The notes below the pieces were generated by a model. That model was not told the origin of the DNA and searched no databases. It was given only the letters and a program-made list of their open reading frames with translations. A program made the position numbers and the translations under genes. Shown here one piece after another: positions 12,603-25,205 of a stretch of 64,000 nt of DNA (within the stretch, counting starts at the first letter, position 1; the number at the start of each line of letters is the position of its first letter). Location: contig WHUX01000006.1 in assembly GCA_015179025.1 (NCBI GenBank), forward strand, positions 124,001-188,000, in the 5' to 3' direction. This DNA comes from Terfezia claveryi (lineage: Eukaryota; Ascomycota; Pezizomycetes; Pezizales; Pezizaceae).

Positions 12603-13340
12603 AGTATCACTTACTGCGTAACGATCGACAACCACGTGACGATCGACACGGGCTCCCCTGCCACATGCAGTAACATTCTAATACCTCCATCAATATATGC
12701 AATATCAATGCAGTAAGAACAATGAATATAGGATAAAAACACTCGAAAAACCCAAATTTAACATCTCCAACCCGCTCCGATCTACCCTGAACCTTCTATA
12801 GCACCTAAACCCTTAATACCCCGTATGACCACCTCTCTAGCATAACCACCCATCCTACACCCCCCACGCCGCCCACAACAACCACTACTAGTAGCCATAG
12901 GTTCCCCAGAGGTCCACTCTGTAAGCCATATTAGTATAGACTCAAGCTGCTCACTGTATATAGAACTAGACGCACTGCAAACTGTATTGCTCTATATAAC
13001 CTATATAACTTTTGCAAGCTAGCCTCCTCAGTATCGAATTTCAGCTTTTTTGAGCGATTCAATCAAGCTATATTTGTGGTACTGCAATCTTAATATCTTA
13101 GGGTGTCCTTCTATGCAGTTTCTCAAGCCCAGTATGTTCTGTAGCCCCTGTATTATGCAAATCTCTGACCAAGCTCCATATATCTCGATATGCAATCTAC
13201 TCGGCCTCAAGGGTCGTAGCAATCATAATACTAAGCCGCTCGCATTCAATACAGGCTTAGCCGAGACTTTTAAAGGCCCTTGATCTGCTTCTATAACTGG
13301 GGCTTCACCTTTATGCCATTGTTAAGTATTTTGAGGGTTT
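12603..13340 (+). repeat. Left arm of inverted repeat
   Basis: Pairs base for base with 13709-14446 on the opposite strand. It contains two GATCGACA-type motifs separated by CACGTG near the tip. Confidence 0.9.
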
Positions 13341-13708
13341 AGGTGTATGTATACATTATACCAGCTCTAGGATTGAAGTTTATCAATTTCGAGCTTCAAT
13401 TGCGCCATATTCACCAAAGTGCAAGGTAGACACCTTCACCACATTCTTGTATTCAGTGCTGGCCCTACTGCGCTGCTGGTGCAAGTCTGTGGTACTGGTA
13501 CTTCAGGCTATAGTAGTACTCAGACCCCCCTCCACCTAACGCATCTCAGCTACCCTCAACTTCTCTCAACTAGGTCAAGACCTCTTAGCCTTCCTTCAAA
13601 CTAGTTGTTGTGAATACTCCTGCATCCTCCTATTCACAAGCAATCCCACACAGATTACAAGTTCCTCTAAAATATTAAGCAATCCGGCAGAGGTTGTAAA
13701 ATGTACCC

Positions 13709-14446
13709 AAACCCTCAAAATACTTAACAATGGCATAAAGGTGAAGCCCCAGTCATAGAAGCAGATCAAGGGCCTTTAAAAGTCTCGGCTAAGCCTGTAT
13801 TGAATGCGAGCGGCTTAGTATTATGATTGCTACGACCCTTGAGGCCGAGTAGATTGCATATCGAGATATATGGAGCTTGGTCAGAGATTTGCATAATACA
13901 GGGGCTACAGAACATACTGGGCTTGAGAAACTGCATAGAAGGACACCCTAAGATATTAAGATTGCAGTACCACAAATATAGCTTGATTGAATCACTCAAA
14001 AAAGCTGAAATTCGATACCGAGGAGGCTAGCTTGCAAAAGTTATATAGGTTATATAGAGCAATATAGTTTGCAGTGCGTCTAGTTCTATATACAGTGAGC
14101 AGCTTGAGTCTATACTAATATGGCTTACAGAGTGGACCTCTGGGGAACCTATGGCTGCTAGTAGTGGTTGTTGTGGGCGGCGTGGGGGGTGTAGGATGGG
14201 TGGTTATACTAGAGAGGTGGTCATACGGGGTATTAAGGGTTTAGGTGCTATAGAAGGTTCAGGGTAGATCGGAGCGGGTTGGAGATGTTAAATTTGGGTT
14301 TTTCGAGTGTTTTTATCCTATATTCATTGTTCTTACTGCATTGATATTGCATATATTGATGGAGGTATTAGAATGTTACTGCATGTGGCAGGGGAGCCCG
14401 TGTCGATCGTCACGTGGTTGTCGATCGTTACGCAGTAAGTTATACT
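13709..14446 (-). repeat. Right arm of inverted repeat
   Basis: Reverse complement of the left arm with a few substitutions and no net length change. Confidence 0.9.
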
Positions 14447-14630
14447 ATATTCTCATTGTTGCACCAGAAGATTTACTGGGGCTCCACAGCAAGCAATTGG
14501 CGCCAAGAAATTTATGCAATTATGTCTTGGCAATACCTCTCCATATCAACAATAAACATTAGGTACTAGCATTAATTCCCACAGCTACCCAGCTTCCCCC
14601 ATTGGATTGCATACCCAAACACCAGTGAAT

Positions 14631-17431
14631 ATGAAGACACCCAAGAAGGGCCCGCGACGGAAAAGCGCAGTGTGCAAAGCATCATCGAAGTCCGAAGGCA
14701 CTTCTAAGTCGGGTCCGCGACGGACCAATGGGTATGGAAAAGTGGACAGTGAGAAGGTGACTTTTGCTAGGCGGGTTTTGAAAGGACCTGAGAAGTGTAC
14801 CAACCATGGAGAAGAGGCAGAGTTCTCTGAGGATGAGCTTGGCTCCACTGCGACGACAGTGGGAGTGGAAACCCCTGGTATTAGGGACGATCGAGGTAGG
14901 ATGAAAGAAACAGAATTTGCGAATAAAGATGGGCCAGTGGAGAGGAAGCTAGAGGGGACAAATGACAGAGTTGATGGTGAGCCTGTGCACGGTGAATGTA
15001 AATGTACGTATGAAGGATGTAAGAGATTTAGTTGCTGATGGATAGCTATCGGGTCTGAAACAGGTGTCTCATTGTTTACTTCACTGGAGCGAATGAAGAA
15101 AATAAAGATTGAAAAGGATGTGCAGACTGAGGCTGTTACAATATCAGAAGCTGTACCACCACAACAGCCAGCCATTAACAACGGGATACCTTCTCCACAT
15201 ATTTCAATACCAACTCCGTTATCACCATTATCACCGCAAGAACATGACCAGGATGTGGTCAATGGAAAGGGCGCAGAATTGGAGGGAAGAGACACAGATC
15301 ACAAGAATGTTCCAGAGCACCAACAAGTTCCGCCCGCCGAAGCTTTTGTGGACCCTGTTATTGGACGAACTCTCCATGCTCGGTACCACATATTCGGAGC
15401 CCTCGGTCGTGGCAACTTTTCAACAACATATCTCGCAAAAGACTTACCCCCAGAGCCTGAGCCTCCAGACGCCGATAACCACCTGGATCCTCGTGGAAGA
15501 CGTACAGGTACCCTCGTTGCAGTCAAGAGAGTGAACAGCCCATGGCTCAATCCCATGGGTCAAACTGAATATGAAACTCTGCATAGCCTTCACTTGTATG
15601 ACTCCCCACGAAATATCATCAAGCCCATTTTTGCATTCTTTGATCAAGAATATATATTTCACCTCGTCCTTGAGCCATTAGATTCTGCAAGACCAGTTTC
15701 CCTTCCAGAACGATGCGCGTGTGTGCCGTCTCGCATACAAAAATGCAAATCAACGTTGGCTTGTCCAGGTCGACAGTACCTATTCCAGAAACTGGTGGTC
15801 CAGTTGCTGTCTGGGGTACATGCGCTACATAGACATGGATTAATACACTCAGATCTGACTCCCGCAAATATACTATACCTTCCAGAGTCGAACAGAATAA
15901 AAATTATTGACCTGGGAAATGCGATCAAGATTGATGATCCACCCCTTGAAGGGGAGGCACAGTTTGAAGTCCAGAGCGCACATTACCGTGCTCCCGAGAT
16001 ACTACTTGGGGCAGGGCCGTTGGAGAGGAAAATTGATGTATGGGGAGTGGGAGTGGTAGGGTTAGAGTGGCTGTTAGGGACTGAGGGTAGGAAAGAACTT
16101 GAAACCGAGATGAAATTGGTTGGTGAAGGGGTAGGTGTAGATATAAACACGGTGTGGCAACCCATTATGGCTGTTTCTACGCCGTCGAGGAAAGCATTAG
16201 TGGCGAGGATAACAACATTATTTGGGAGCGTGGGGAGTTACCGGCAAGGGGTGTTTTGGAGGGAGGAGTATGATACATTGGGTCGAATGCCAGAAGGGAT
16301 AGCAGAGGTAGATGAGTGGGGATTAGCTGTGTCGCAGGAAAATCATGCGATATTACCTCGGTTCTTACTCAATACCACACTTTCTCCTGGGCTGACGCAG
16401 TGCATGGGGAAGATGCTGCAAGTGGATGTTTGGAAACGGAAGACGAGTGCAGAGGTTTTGAGGGATGAATGGTTGGTTAAGGGGCTGTTGGGGAGTGGGC
16501 GTCGGTACTTCTCAGTGATGCACCCATCTACCATAGGGTGGGGATGGCCAGAGAGGATGTGCGGGAGGGGACTGCGGAAAGTGGTGAGGAGGTTTGGGTG
16601 GAGGAAATTGATGACAGCGGATTTGCCGAGTCCGTAGATGGAAAGGAGATGGAGGCCGATGGAAGAGGGCAGTGGGTCAAGGGGATTACTCCTACAGACA
16701 GCCCAGTCGAAGAAGACACAAGGGAAGAGCCTTCACATAATCATCATCGAGACTACACTGTCACTACACCAGAAGAGGATCTTTGTGGAAACTTGTACCA
16801 CGAAGCGAATCTCACCCCAACATCAGAATCACCCACTGGCGACAAAGTGCCGCGAAGCTCCAAACAGTTTGCACCCTCAACACCCTTTCAAAAGATTAAA
16901 GGTGTCAAGCGCTTTGACGACATACCCTTTGGTGACGGATTGCCTTTTCCCTCACCTACCGATTTCCCCTTCACATATACCCGATTCTGTCCGTCACCCT
17001 CGCCGCCATTGCCGCGACTATTTCAATCACCTTCGCCCGAGCCCTTACCACCACCATCACCAGGGCAGTTGGCGCAGGCTGAAGTAGAAGAGGATGTGGA
17101 TGTTCTCTTATTAAGACCCATGGGTTTAGCTACCGATCTTGATGTCACGGTCAGACGGAATTCAATTGAGCAAGCGGCACATGTTACACGGCAGCAATTG
17201 CAGTGGGAAATTCACCCGAATTTAGCCCCACTAGTAGTGGATGGTTTGGCTTCACTGCAGGGATCTCCTCGCCCTTTGACAACCCTTAATGATACTCCAG
17301 AAGTTTTGCCTCAGAAACAAGCACCAATCCTATTGAATGAGGACAATGAAATCAAGGAGCCGAATATCATCATATGGCATATGGATTTAGCTAGGGACTG
17401 CAGGTGGTGTTCCTCTGTCACTCCTATCTAA
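14631..17431 (+). CDS. Serine/threonine protein kinase, CMGC-like, with acidic C-terminal tail
   Basis: Exon 1 is 14631-14976 and encodes a basic leader with a repeated K-x-GPRR motif. A GTGAGC donor and AACAG acceptor (15062-15063) join it in phase to the kinase exon from 15064. Kinase landmarks: glycine loop GRGNFS, VAVK lysine (about residue 267), catalytic loop HSDLTPANIL (about 376), DLG in place of DFG, and SAHYRAPEILLGAGPLERKIDVWGVG-type activation/substrate segments. Appearance of AHYRAPE and DVWGVG suggests the CMGC group (SRPK/DYRK/PRP4 side), but I cannot name a subfamily. The open frame of the kinase ends at 16637. A second frame from about 16550 to 17431 encodes an acidic, proline-rich tail that begins EDVREGTAESGEE. 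A short intron (GTACTT at 16505 to CCAG at 16551, 47 nt) would connect them in phase. The extreme 3' end is uncertain: an acidic exon (DQDDEDDDE) near 17463-17510 may also belong. Confidence 0.8.
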
Positions 17432-19063
17432 GTGATATTCTAATTGCTAATCAAGTGAACAGGGGAGCGATCAGGATGATGAGGATGATGACGAAGTTCG
17501 TTTGTTATAATTCTGTTTACTTTGGTCTACCCATATTATTCCAGCATACTATTTACTTTCTTCTCATCAAATGATACCATATAGCGAACGAGCGCACGGG
17601 ATGTTTCTGTTCTTTGTGTTTTGGATGTATCCATACTCTTGGTTCTTGTATGTGGGGGGCAGGAAGGCGTTTCTTTGGGATTGTGTCTGTAATTGCAGGT
17701 TACTTGAGTCAGCTGCTTTTTGCTCTCACAAACTTGATAATGTCGAGGGGGGGCTACTTTGTCATTACAGCAAAACAAGAATCTCATCACCAGGCCTAAC
17801 CACCAAACATATATTGCCCAAACATGACCATGACGTCGGGATCACCAACGCTAATTCACCACAGTGGGGAAGTAGATTTTCCCCATATTTGTAAACCTCA
17901 ATATACCATACCGGAAGAGCGCAAATTGAACATTTTTTTATGCTTCGATAGCTAACTATAACTCAATTGGCTTGCCGGATTCACTAGGCGGGCCGAGACC
18001 TGCTAATGTAATTTTCCTCCAGATGCAGAAACTATCCGTAGTAGCGCCCCTGTTTAGTAATAAAATGGACGCAATTCTCCCTCGGAAAGAATTTCACCTC
18101 TTCGGAGAGATTGACAAGTCCGATTGAAGTGCAAGGCATTCCAAGCTTCAGGATACAGTAAGCATCCAATATTATTCACAAGAAAGGCGTTTTGTTTACT
18201 CTATTGAACTCATACACCCCTGTACTCAAATAACTAAAGCAAATAATCAAGCTCTTTAGATTAATTGAGACTAGGGCCAGGTCTCAGACGTCATGCATTC
18301 TGACGTGTTCTTCTTGCCTTATGCACTCAAATCCACCCCGCGAAATGGCGTCCCGGTGGGCGGGATTGTACAGTTCCGTTCAGCCAAACCCTCAACCTTG
18401 GGAATGAGGGGGTCGCAACTCCTTCCCAAAAATTGATGAGTGATATTGTCGCAAGAATGAGTCTGAGGGATTGGAGATATTATGAGGTTGAGAGTGGTAG
18501 GTATGTACGTAGTCAATGAGACTCGCGTCAAATATAAGGCTGTTCTCCGGTTACACAGACATGAAAGACATACGTATACATGCTCTAGTACGTTGCCGAG
18601 AAAAATTATATATATCATCCAACGAACGACATCGTCAGTCTCAATGCTCTGACGGTCGTGAGCCACACGGATTTAGGGTAGTCTGCAAGTCGTTACTCAC
18701 ATCGCTTCCTCGCCTGCCTGTAGCCTGCCCTCTTACCCCACTCAAGGTACCTTGATAGCGACATATATACCACTCTCAGAGTCAAATATATAAGGCTGAT
18801 AGTAGACGGCGTGTTACACTAAGCTCGCAATTGGTTAGGTCAGCCCAAAAGTTCTTCGAGGCCAGAATAAGCGAAAAAAAAAACTTACACGGAAACTGAG
18901 TTACTTTCTTCCCTTGTGACAGCGGAAACCATTTATGAGGTGCAATTGCTCCCTCTGAAGTTGCTTGTCTTGAAGCTTGTCTTTGCTGCGAAGAGGAAAG
19001 AATAGAAAATCGGGAAGCCAAAAAGAAGAAATCAACAAAAGTGTTTGATTGTACCTTATCACC
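17432..19063. other. Intergenic stretch, no supported gene
   Basis: Contains the kinase 3' flank, with a TGCTAAT branch-like motif and an acidic-coding segment up to about 17510 that may be a last kinase exon, then AT-rich sequence. No other gene, RNA or transposon was recognised. Confidence 0.55.
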
Positions 19064-19692
19064 ATGCATTACACTTGGGTCGGTATAGCAACTTTGCTTC
19101 TTGCATCGTCGGCCAGTGCCATCTCGAAGCCATCACCGTCCTCGTTGGAAACTGAATGCAACGACTCGGCAGTCCCGTCACAAATATTATCCGAGTGCCT
19201 TGCATCAGGGCATCTTGAAGGAAGCATAGGACTGCAACAGTGCTTATGCGCTAGTCAGGGAAATAGGTATTCAACCCAGCCCTCTAGATTTCTTATGCAT
19301 GGTTTAGATCTCACAATCCCCACAGCTACACAACAGTCTGCTCTGGTTCGTCGCCGTCGGCTCGAGAAGCCCCCTCCATATATTCCACAGGCTTGGTGAC
19401 GGAAGAACGAAATTTTGATGGAGATCCCAAGACACAAGCTATTGTGACAGTTCCCCCGACGAATCACAAGCACACACTGCACAATGCAGCAGCTGCAGAT
19501 ATCTATGGAAAGGGTGGCGTGGATATCACAAGGTTATCTGGCTCGAAGCAAGAACTCAGTCAGCGTCAACGACAACGACGGCGGAAGACGCTATCTCCGG
19601 CCAAGCAGCAACCTGCAAGCACGAACGACATGAGCACCATAAGGAAAATAGTGGGAGGAATAGCACTTGGTGTCTTGGTGATGGTGGTGTGA
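19064..19692 (+). CDS. Small secreted cysteine-containing protein, possibly GPI-anchored
   Basis: Two exons, 19064-19266 and 19326-19692, sum to 570 nt (189 aa) in phase. The N-terminus (MHYTWVGIATLLLASSASA) is a clear signal peptide. The mature start has four cysteines in the pattern C-x(13)-C-x(15)-C-x-C, then one more Cys just after the splice junction (TTVCSGSS). The spacing recalls CFEM-like surface proteins but with too few cysteines to call the domain. The middle is Ser/Thr/Arg-rich. The last 20 residues (IVGGIALGVLVMVV) are hydrophobic, with small residues upstream, as in GPI-attachment signals. Likely a cell-surface or secreted protein. Function is unknown. Confidence 0.7.
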
Positions 19693-22066
19693 ATTGGTCC
19701 CCTCCTTCTGGTATGGGTGGGGAATAGATTTGGATTGGTGGAGTATATATTCGCCGTTGCTGCTGCATCTGGTTTTCGGGAAATCTGGAGTTTACTGGAA
19801 GTTCATTCCTTCTTTTTCGTCTGGTTCATTGGATTGGGTAGTTTAAAATTGGGGTTTACTGGGAGGAGTTTAGTCAGAGCCTTGGCATTAGCTTTTGGCA
19901 TCATCACGTGAAGTTTAAAGACAACTAAGTTCATATTTATTTTCACTTTCGTTTCTCCTAGACTACCCAAGGCAAGCCAGACTACGAGAACGCCTGGTTC
20001 GAGACCTCCATCACTAATATTGCACTACTACATTGAGCCTTTCCCTTTTCGTCCACAATATTAAATTGTGGAGATCATGTTCAGCACGACTGGCGAGCGT
20101 AGTTCCGTCTATATCAATTAGGAGAAGGAGGCCACCGACGGGGCGTTTCTGGTAAATAGATCACTGAAGGAGTATTTGACTCATCAGAGCAGAGATCAAC
20201 AAATGCGACCCGAGCAGACTAAACATGTGCATGTCCCCGACAATTGAGCAAAATTCCAATAACAGATGAGGAAGTCTTGAAAACAATCGAGCCCTGCTGG
20301 TTAAAGCCCACTCTATCCTATCCAAAGGATCATACTCCAGCTATGATTGTGATTATACCTGGCATTCCAGGTTGAGTTACGCTTCGTCCTCTAGCTCCAG
20401 CTCCAACTCATATATCTTGTTTTCTAGAATCCCCATAGGGGAAATCGACAGTGGATGAACCTCATGATCTTGCGCCACAGTAAGTTCTGTTTTCGCATGC
20501 TCTAGAGAGCCTCGGGAGGTATAGTCCCTGCCTGAAAACGTTATCCTGATGAGCGTCATGTTCAACGAAAAGTACGACAACTATTGGCCCTCTCTGAGAG
20601 ACGGTGCATGTTTTTCTTAGAAACTGGGCAAATCTGAGCAGGGTGGAGGTGGGGAGGTGAACAGGAGTTATTTATGGAGTGGATATTCATGAGGAGCAGC
20701 GTGCATAGGGATAAGGGAATGAGGAGTTGCAAGAACCAAGGATTGGGGGAGATGGGGTTATTCTATACATCTCAAAATCGGGATAATGAGTGGAGGGGAG
20801 GGCCAAATTTATTTTGTTGTGAAAAGCTTTTCATCTACTGTGGGTTTATTTCGAAATCTACCACCGTACTTTGCCACACATTTGCAGTACAGACAGGAGG
20901 TCTAATTCACAGGCCAGTATTCTTTTCAAAATTTTCTCGGCGTTTCTTGCACCCTAGGTATGTCTATAAAGGTCGGCGCTGAGACTAAGGGTATGTATCC
21001 CCAGCCAACTATAACGACTGGTTGGCAAGAACCATGAGGCTAGATAGATCCAGTTGAACGTAAAATCGAGTACAAGACCACCTTTATATTGCCCACGGCC
21101 TCCGCGATATATAACCCAGTTTTCGAAGGGCATTACAATTCACAGCGGTGGTATTCAACATGGTGTGCGTCATAAGAATGAGAAGACTTGGAAGTACAGT
21201 AGCTCATTAAAATAGATGTAGGTAGCTGAATTGAAGAATCGAATCTGGTTCTTGGTTCCAGATTTTGAAATTCCAAACTACCAAGCTGCAGTTGTAAGTG
21301 CGCCTTCAATGGAAAATTGACTGAATAAATAGTGGCCAAAAAACATCGTAACCTCAGACAGTATTTGATTACTTGTATTTCCTTTCCCAGTAGAAATATT
21401 CTTCAGCAGACACCGCATTTCAAGAGTAGCAGATCGATGATACATAGCAGCTTGTACGGAGCTAGGTACATATCTTTCATGCCTCTTCTTCCCTGTCTAT
21501 TTTCTAGATAGTGCACTAGTCGTGGCCCTGGTCTTCTTCATTTCCCACGATGCTCTGGGTGTATGATCATTATTTTTTTAACGCTAAGTTGATTCAGACC
21601 CGTTCGTCTATGCAGGTACGGTGCGCAATTACTTCTTTGTTGACTTCCATTCACTCAAGGCGCCTCATCGAGCTTCAGGGAAACCGCCAGAGGGTACTGT
21701 CTGTGCAGCCACCAGCTTAATGTGAATAGATTATCTCAGTTCTATTGCTTCGCTTGAGGCTGCGTCCCCCTAAAACGCCCATTTTGCTGTATCTCAGCGC
21801 TAGCCCACTCCTCACTTTCCACCCCCTGTACACCTGTCGCTTCCCTTTTTCACACCCTCCTTAATCCACGCCACTATAAATCCCCAGTGCCCTCCATTGT
21901 CATCTAGATTTCTCCTTTCCCCTCCACCCACAGTCGTTTTCTTCAGAAACAGTCGTTCCTTCATCTCGCTCTTTTTTTACAGCGCATTCATTCGTTCATA
22001 CACCTCTCTTTCGAAGAATCCTCCAATCCTTAATCTAATCACCACCCAACAACAAAAAAGCCCAAA
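19693..22066. other. Intergenic stretch with promoter of the CCG-6-like gene
   Basis: No supported gene is seen. The last 300 bases are pyrimidine-rich, typical of strongly expressed fungal genes, and include a TATAAA motif. Confidence 0.6.
21875..21880 (+). promoter_or_regulatory. TATA box upstream of the CCG-6-like gene
   Basis: TATAAA lies 187 bases before the ATG and is followed by a CT-rich leader. This is a usual core-promoter layout in highly expressed Pezizomycotina genes. Confidence 0.5.
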
Positions 22067-22661
22067 ATGCGTGCCTCTTCCGTTTTCGCTGCTGCCCTCT
22101 CCGTTATTGCCGTCTCTGCTTACGGCTATGGCAACGGGACCGAGTGGACCACCACTGAAGTTGTCACCGCGTACACCACCTACTGCCCATACGCTACCAC
22201 TATCGTGGAGAACAACCAGACCTACACAGTCACTGAGGTATGTCAAACATGAAAGAGTGCCAGAAAACAAGAATCTAACAATTTATGATTTAGCCCACCA
22301 CCTTGACTATCACTAACTGCCCATGCACTCGGACTCTTACCTACACCACCGTCACTGAGACTCACTGCCCTGGTGGATGGTGAGTTCATGATTAATTAGT
22401 TGGATGGGAAACTGAACAGAGCTAATATCATAAAACAGTCAAAAGCCAACTGACACCCCAATCTACCCCAACGTCACTGTCACCACCCACGCTTCCCCAG
22501 CTCCACCAACCGGGTACCCAACCGAGAACCCAACCGTTGTTGCCAACGTTACCTACCCACCAGTCGCTCCCCCATCTGAAGGTGGTGCTGTTGCCAACAA
22601 GGCCACTATCGTTGGTGGTGCTCTCGCTGCTTTGGTCGGTGTTGCCGCTTATCTCTTGTAA
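22067..22661 (+). CDS. CCG-6-like GPI-anchored cell wall protein
   Basis: Three exons (22067-22237, 22294-22379, 22439-22661) sum to 480 nt (159 aa). The signal peptide is MRASSVFAAALSVIAVSAYG. The core carries the family hallmark: TTEVVTAYTTYCP, then YTVTE|PTTLTITNCPCT and a further TVTETHCPG repeat. A Pro/Thr/Val-rich stalk follows with NVT glycosylation sequons. The protein ends in a small-residue site and hydrophobic tail (GGALAALVGVAAYLL), fitting GPI attachment. The family includes Neurospora clock-controlled protein 6 and abundant wall proteins of conidia and hyphae. The CT-rich leader and TATA box suggest high expression. The exact role is unknown. Confidence 0.85.
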
Positions 22662-25205
22662 ATGTTTCCATGATATGAGGTCATGCAGCACCACTAATCT
22701 AAAAAACATTTGATTTGAATATGGTCGGACTTAGGGTTGGAGGATATTGGCTGAAATAAGGGTGTTATTTTCGAAAATGGGTTCAAGGATGTGTGTAGAG
22801 TAGGATAGGATAAATTTGTGGCGCTATTTACTCCTAACTTCTGTTCAACAAATACCCAATGAAATTCTACTTCGCGAGGTTCACGAAGCTTATACTTTGT
22901 TCATTTTAAACCTCTTTTAGTGTCTTGTTTTCGGAGTCCGGGCCTTGTGGCTACTTTATGATGCCTGGTGTTCTGCGATAAATGACGGTGTTGATGAAGG
23001 AGTTTTGCTACTTTCGCTTGTACCTATATAATAAGCTGTGTATAATATAACTTAGCTTTCCCTGATCTCGTGCCTTTTCATAACAGTCGATCCATGAGAC
23101 TCCACCCCTTTTACCTCTTGGCTATATTTCATTTCCGGGGTTATTTGCGGCAAGACTATGCTCTTTCTGCTCTAGCCTACATTAGAATATCACAGAGACA
23201 ACCAGCCTAGAATAAAATGAAAAATGTTTATTTGTGGATGCATAACCACAACTCGTCTAAACCTACAGTACAGCCTCTGTGCCAACCAGACTACAGCCTC
23301 TACGGTACCGATTCCTCCAAAAGGATTAGTCTGGTTTGGTTTCTACCGAGGGGCTTAGACCACAGATATCGGCCTCAATTGGACTTATGTGATGCCAGAC
23401 TAGAGTTCCGTACTCAGGGTAACTTCAAGTGGCTACTATATGAACATGCAATATATATCCAAGTACCTTGCTTTCCGTTCTGTTGCATTCACACAGCGTA
23501 AGCAATATATTGATGCCAATCAGTCTCTTTAGATCCGGCTGACAATACGTCCCATGTACACATTTGAGCAATAATTATAGCCACAACTGCAGAAGGAAGT
23601 GTTGTCTCACGAAAGCTACCCCACATCCACTTAACATCGTTCGGCTCGGGTACTTATTGCATTAGTTGGAATTAGTACAATAGTACTAACATAATTATCA
23701 TTATCACCCAGCGATTACAGGTACTCCATACGAATTATAGTATAGGGGACGTTGATATGGAGCGGGATACTTCTTCCCGCGAGTCACCGATGGGTCATTC
23801 CTTTTTCCTCCAGAAGTAAGTAAGTACTTAGGCACATAGTCTACGCCAACTCATTTCTTAAGTAGGGGTATTCAGCATGGGTTTTTCAGTCATTGCACAA
23901 ATTGGCACGAGATCAGTTATTCTACAAACTCCCGAGGCTAGAATCTTTCCTCACGATACGGAATATGGAATTTGGGCGAAATTATCCTACCGAGGCTACA
24001 TTACTACGAGATCTAGGTGCGAGATTATTGCGGAATCCTTGCCAACCAGAATACGGAATCCTATGGTTGAATATTGTCTGTTTGGGTTGAATACCCCTCG
24101 TCAGTGCTTCCCCATCGGGCAGGGCTTTAGTATGTAAGTACATAGTCTCGATCACTCAACAACTCCGTACTTATTCGAGAGGTACTTTACAAGGTAGTAC
24201 TAACTTTTGACCTAGCCTGGTTGCTCTAGTCTCTTGTTCATTGTCATAGCTTCCGCTTTGGGTAGTAACACGGGCACTTATACATAATCCACTGGAGCTA
24301 GCGGACCGTGCCGCATGATGCCTCCATTGGGCAAAGCCGTTTCCCACCATTGCATTTCTCGGCATCCCGGAGATTTTATTTGTTATGTTGGCATCCGAGC
24401 CGATGGTGCAACCCCGCAGTAAGCTTCTCGACAAATTGATCGCGTGCATTGTACATATATATATATGGCCCGATAGACGTGAGGAGTGGCTCTTATGCGC
24501 CGTTCGTTAGAGGAGCATCTCATCATGTCTGTAGACACGTCCAGACCTAGCCTAGTCTGGTTACCTAGCCCTCGAAAGAGGGTCCAGTTATAGTTAGTCT
24601 GGCTTGATAGTAGAGGGCATTTGCATGCTAATACCAAATAGAACCGTTTCTTGGCGGTAGTCTGAGAACGGACACGCACTGGTCCTGATCCGCTCACGGC
24701 TAGTGGATCATCTAACCAGACTAGGATCATCTTGTCTTGCTGACTGCCAGCCCCTCTTGTTCGCCTCGCGTCCTCTCCTTTTTTCACAACGTGGCATTCT
24801 GCACAATTTCTTGCTTGTAGTTAGGTATCAGGTGGTAACTGTAACTTTTGTCGTACCTAACTTTCTTGCAATTGCCCACGGTGTGGACAGCCCCTCGTCC
24901 ATACAAGCCATACAAGTACTTACGACTTCACAAGCATTCTAGGTGTTCTCGATAGACTTACTTTCGACGGCGTAATTAGAGTGAGGAGATTTCCAGCTCT
25001 CAGTTGGAAACCCCGAATTTGTCTCGTGCTTCGAACCTTTCCTGTCACTTCAGAAGAATATTCCTTTTCAGGTCTCATTCCCTCACAATCGTTTTCTTTA
25101 CTATCCTGCAGGATCTGACCTTCAGTTGCGTCGTGTGCTTCTTTTTATCATTCTCACTTTCAACAACATCTGCTCCTTTTCCCTCCTCTCAGCCTCGAAC
25201 CGAAG
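22662..25205. other. Intergenic stretch, no supported gene
   Basis: AT-rich, with several short frames but none convincing. It contains several copies of the octamer CCAGACTA or its complement and one inverted repeat listed separately. Confidence 0.55.
24551..24725. repeat. Short element bounded by 13-bp inverted repeats
   Basis: CCTAGTCTGGTTA at 24551-24563 is matched by its exact reverse complement at 24713-24725. The 149-bp interior contains more TAGTCTG motifs. It may be a MITE-like remnant; no target duplication is evident. Confidence 0.4.

Larger units (their letters stand above)
12603..14446. mobile_element. Long inverted-repeat (foldback-like) element
   Basis: Two arms of 738 bp (12603-13340 and 13709-14446) are near-perfect reverse complements around a 368-bp unique centre. 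Paired positions always sum to 27049, so there is no net indel along the arms. I see only scattered single-base differences (for example a C/T at the GAGYGATTC site, a G/A in CTATRACTGG and a C/A near the outer tip). The outer tips read AGTATMACTTACTGCGTAACG. Small frames repeat identically in both arms, but I recognise no protein. No clear target-site duplication is visible. It could be a non-autonomous foldback DNA element, or one transposon copied head-to-head. Confidence 0.85.

Noticed and set aside
13028..14030. Identical 64-77 codon frames in both arms of the inverted repeat
   Set aside because: They are duplicated because the DNA is duplicated. Neither strand's frame resembles a protein family.
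16505..16536. A 32-nt intron ending at CCATAG in the kinase gene
   Set aside because: The phase fits but 32 nt is below the usual fungal minimum. The 47-nt option ending at 16551 also fits the phase and is preferred.
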